The translations under genes and the position numbers were made by a program. Below, one piece after another: positions 20,760 through 22,619 of a stretch of 22,619 bases of DNA. The stretch's first letter is position 1. Each line of letters begins with the position of its first letter. A model generated the notes under the pieces. It was not told the origin of the DNA. It ran no database searches and saw only the letters and a list, made by a program, of their open reading frames with translations. This DNA comes from Zygnema cylindricum (lineage: Eukaryota > Streptophyta > Zygnematophyceae > Zygnematales > Zygnemataceae): the NCBI GenBank assembly GCA_037447655.1, contig JBBHKE010001871.1, positions 234,518-257,136 of the forward strand, read 5' to 3'.

Positions 20760-20895
20760 AGCGATAACAAGAATTGTTTCCTAAATTACACAAACTATTA
20801 GCGATAACAAGAATATTTACCTAAACTACACAAACAGTTAGCGATAATAAAAATTGTTTCCTAAATTACAGAAACGGTTAGCGATAACAAGAATA
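20760..20895 (+). repeat. Four-monomer haplotype, copy 2
   Basis: Counterpart of 18240-18375, sharing GAATATTTACCTAAACTACA and the order of the neighbouring variant monomers. Confidence 0.65.
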
Positions 20896-22619
20896 GTTAC
20901 CTAAATTACACAAACTGTTAGGGATAACAAGATTTCTTACCTAAATTACAAAAACAGTTAGCGAAAACAAGAATTATTATCTAAATTACAAAAACAGTTA
21001 GCAATAACAATAATTGTTACCTAAATTACACAAACAGTTAGTGATACCAAGAACTGTTTCCTAAATTACACAAACGGTTAGCGATAACAGAAATTAGTAC
21101 CTAAAGTACACAAACAGTTAGCGATAACAAGAATTGTAACCTAAATTACACAAACTGTTAGCGATAACAAGAATTTATACCTAAATTACACAAACTCTTA
21201 GCGATAACAAGAATTGATACCTAAATAACACAAATTGTTAGGAATAAAAACAAATGTTACCTAAATTACACAAACAGTTAGCGATAACAAAAATTGTTGC
21301 CTAAAAAACACAAAGTGTTAGCGATAACAAGATTTGTTACTTAAACTACACAAATTGTTAGCAATAACAAGAATTGGTTTCTAATTTACACAAACGGCTA
21401 GCGATAACAAGAATTGTTACCTAAATTAACCAAATAGTTAGCGATCATGGGAAATGCTATCTAAATTACACAATCTGTTTGCGCTTAAAGGGATTGTTAC
21501 CTAAATTACACAAACTGTTAGCGATAACTAGAATTTTTACCTAAATTACACAAAAAGTTAGCTATAACAAGAATTGTTACCTAAATTACACAAACGGTTA
21601 GCGATAACAAGAATTGGTACCTAAAGTACACAAACAGTTAGCGATAACAAGAATTGTGACGTATAATACACAAAATTAAGGCAATAATTAGAAATGTTAC
21701 TTTAACTACACAAATTGTTAGCGAGAACAAGAATTGTTACCTAAATTACACAAACTGTTAGCGATAACAAGAATTGTTACCAAAATTAACCAAACAGTTA
21801 GCGATAAGAAGAATTGTTTCCTAAATTACACAAATTGTTAGCGATAACAAGAATTGTTACCTAAAAACCAAACAGTTAGGGATAACATGAAATGTTTTCT
21901 AACTTACACAATCTGTTTGCGCTTACAGGAATTGTTACCTAAATTACATAAACAGTTAGCTATAAAATGAATTATTTTCTAAATTACACAAACGGTTAGC
22001 GATAACAGGAATTGGTACCTAAAGTACACAAGTAGTTAGCGATAACAAGAAATGTTACTTAAACTACAGAAATTGTTAGCGAGAACACGAATTGTTACCT
22101 AAATTACACAAACGGTTAGCGATAACACAAATTGTTATCTAAATTACACAAACTATTTGCGCTTATAGGAATTGTTACCTAAATTACACAAACTGTTAGC
22201 GATAACAAGAATTGTTACCTAAATTACACAAACAGTTACCGATAAGAAGAATTGTGACCTAAATTTCACAAACGGTTAGCGATAACAAGAATTGTTTCCT
22301 AAATTACAGAAACAGTTAGCGATAACAAGAATTGTTACCTTAATTACACAAATAGTTAGCAATAACAAGAATTGTTACCTAAATTTCACAAACAATTAGT
22401 GATAACAAGAATTGTGACCTAAATTTCACAAACGGTTAGCGATAACAAGAATTGTTTCCTAAATTACACAAACTGTTAGCGATAACAAGAATTGTTACCT
22501 AAATTACAAAAACTGTTAGCGATAACAAGAATTGTTACCTAAATTACAAAAACTGTTAGCGATAACAAGAATTGTGACCTAAATTACAAAACTGATAGCG
22601 ATAACAAGAATTGTTTCCT

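Larger units (their letters stand above)
8302..22619 (+). repeat. 40-bp satellite array, main block (plus orientation)
   Basis: About 358 monomers, running off the right edge. A near-consensus unit is at 22201-22240. Single-base indels give occasional 38-43 bp units, and no foreign insertion was found. Frequent private variants are TTTCCTAAATTACACAAACGG, CTTAAACTACACAAATTG, GGTACCTAAAGTACACAA and TTTGCGCTTACA. Several occur in fixed orders, so this block has multi-monomer haplotypes rather than independent units. The base between AAAC and GTTAGC (A, T or G) and the two after GATAACA are the most variable. No gene is supported in these 14.3 kb. Confidence 0.97.

Noticed and set aside
8302-22619. 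CRISPR-like array because of regular repeats
   Set aside because: The 40-bp units abut with no unique spacers and diverge by point mutation across the whole unit. This is satellite DNA in a eukaryotic context.
2788-22619. Centromere call with a CENP-B-box-like motif
   Set aside because: No match to the CENP-B box was seen, and satellite alone does not define a centromere. CENH3 mapping would be needed.
2788-22619. MYB (CAGTTA) and GATA motifs in each monomer as a regulatory array
   Set aside because: The motifs are short and repeated only because the monomer is repeated. There is no independent evidence of binding.

Overview
The window is eukaryotic nuclear heterochromatin, probably from a plant, although nothing here fixes the lineage. 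Nearly 18 kb of the 22.6 kb is a degenerate, AT-rich tandem satellite with a 40-bp monomer. The only protein-coding material is a decayed Ty1/copia retrotransposon lodged in the satellite. There is no sign of a bacterial or viral genome, and I see no tRNA, rRNA or intact host gene.

Layout: (1) about 50-2369, satellite in minus orientation, interrupted at about 1498-1783 by a GC-rich insert that carries a tRNA-like pol III A box and B box on the minus strand and is bracketed by a related direct repeat. The satellite on both sides of the insert is badly eroded. (2) 2370-2787, about 418 bp of non-satellite core with short inverted repeats. (3) 2788-4172, 35 satellite monomers in plus orientation, so arms 1 and 3 are head-to-head around the core. 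(4) 4173-8301, a copia element in plus orientation: LTR or leader, gag, protease, integrase, reverse transcriptase. It is full of stops and frameshifts and is cut off before RNase H and the 3' LTR. (5) 8302-22619, about 358 more plus-strand monomers running off the window.

The most interesting structure is in the satellite itself. The inverted arms and the post-copia block each carry their own diagnostic monomer variants, so they were homogenised separately. Inside blocks there is higher-order structure: a 12-monomer (about 478 bp) period in the left arm, and recurring multi-monomer haplotypes in the right block with local periods of 3, 6 and 10 monomers and several matches about 2.5-2.6 kb apart. 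Each monomer holds two overlapping dyads (GTTA-GCGA-TAAC and TAACAA-GAA-TTGTTA). Its one usual CpG decays mainly to TG or CA, as expected for methylated DNA.

The genes do not form a working system. The copia element is dead, and the functional possibilities lie in the satellite: structural heterochromatin, a foldback transcript, or a repeated protein-binding dyad. All three are inference. Monomer counts and repeat offsets were made by eye.
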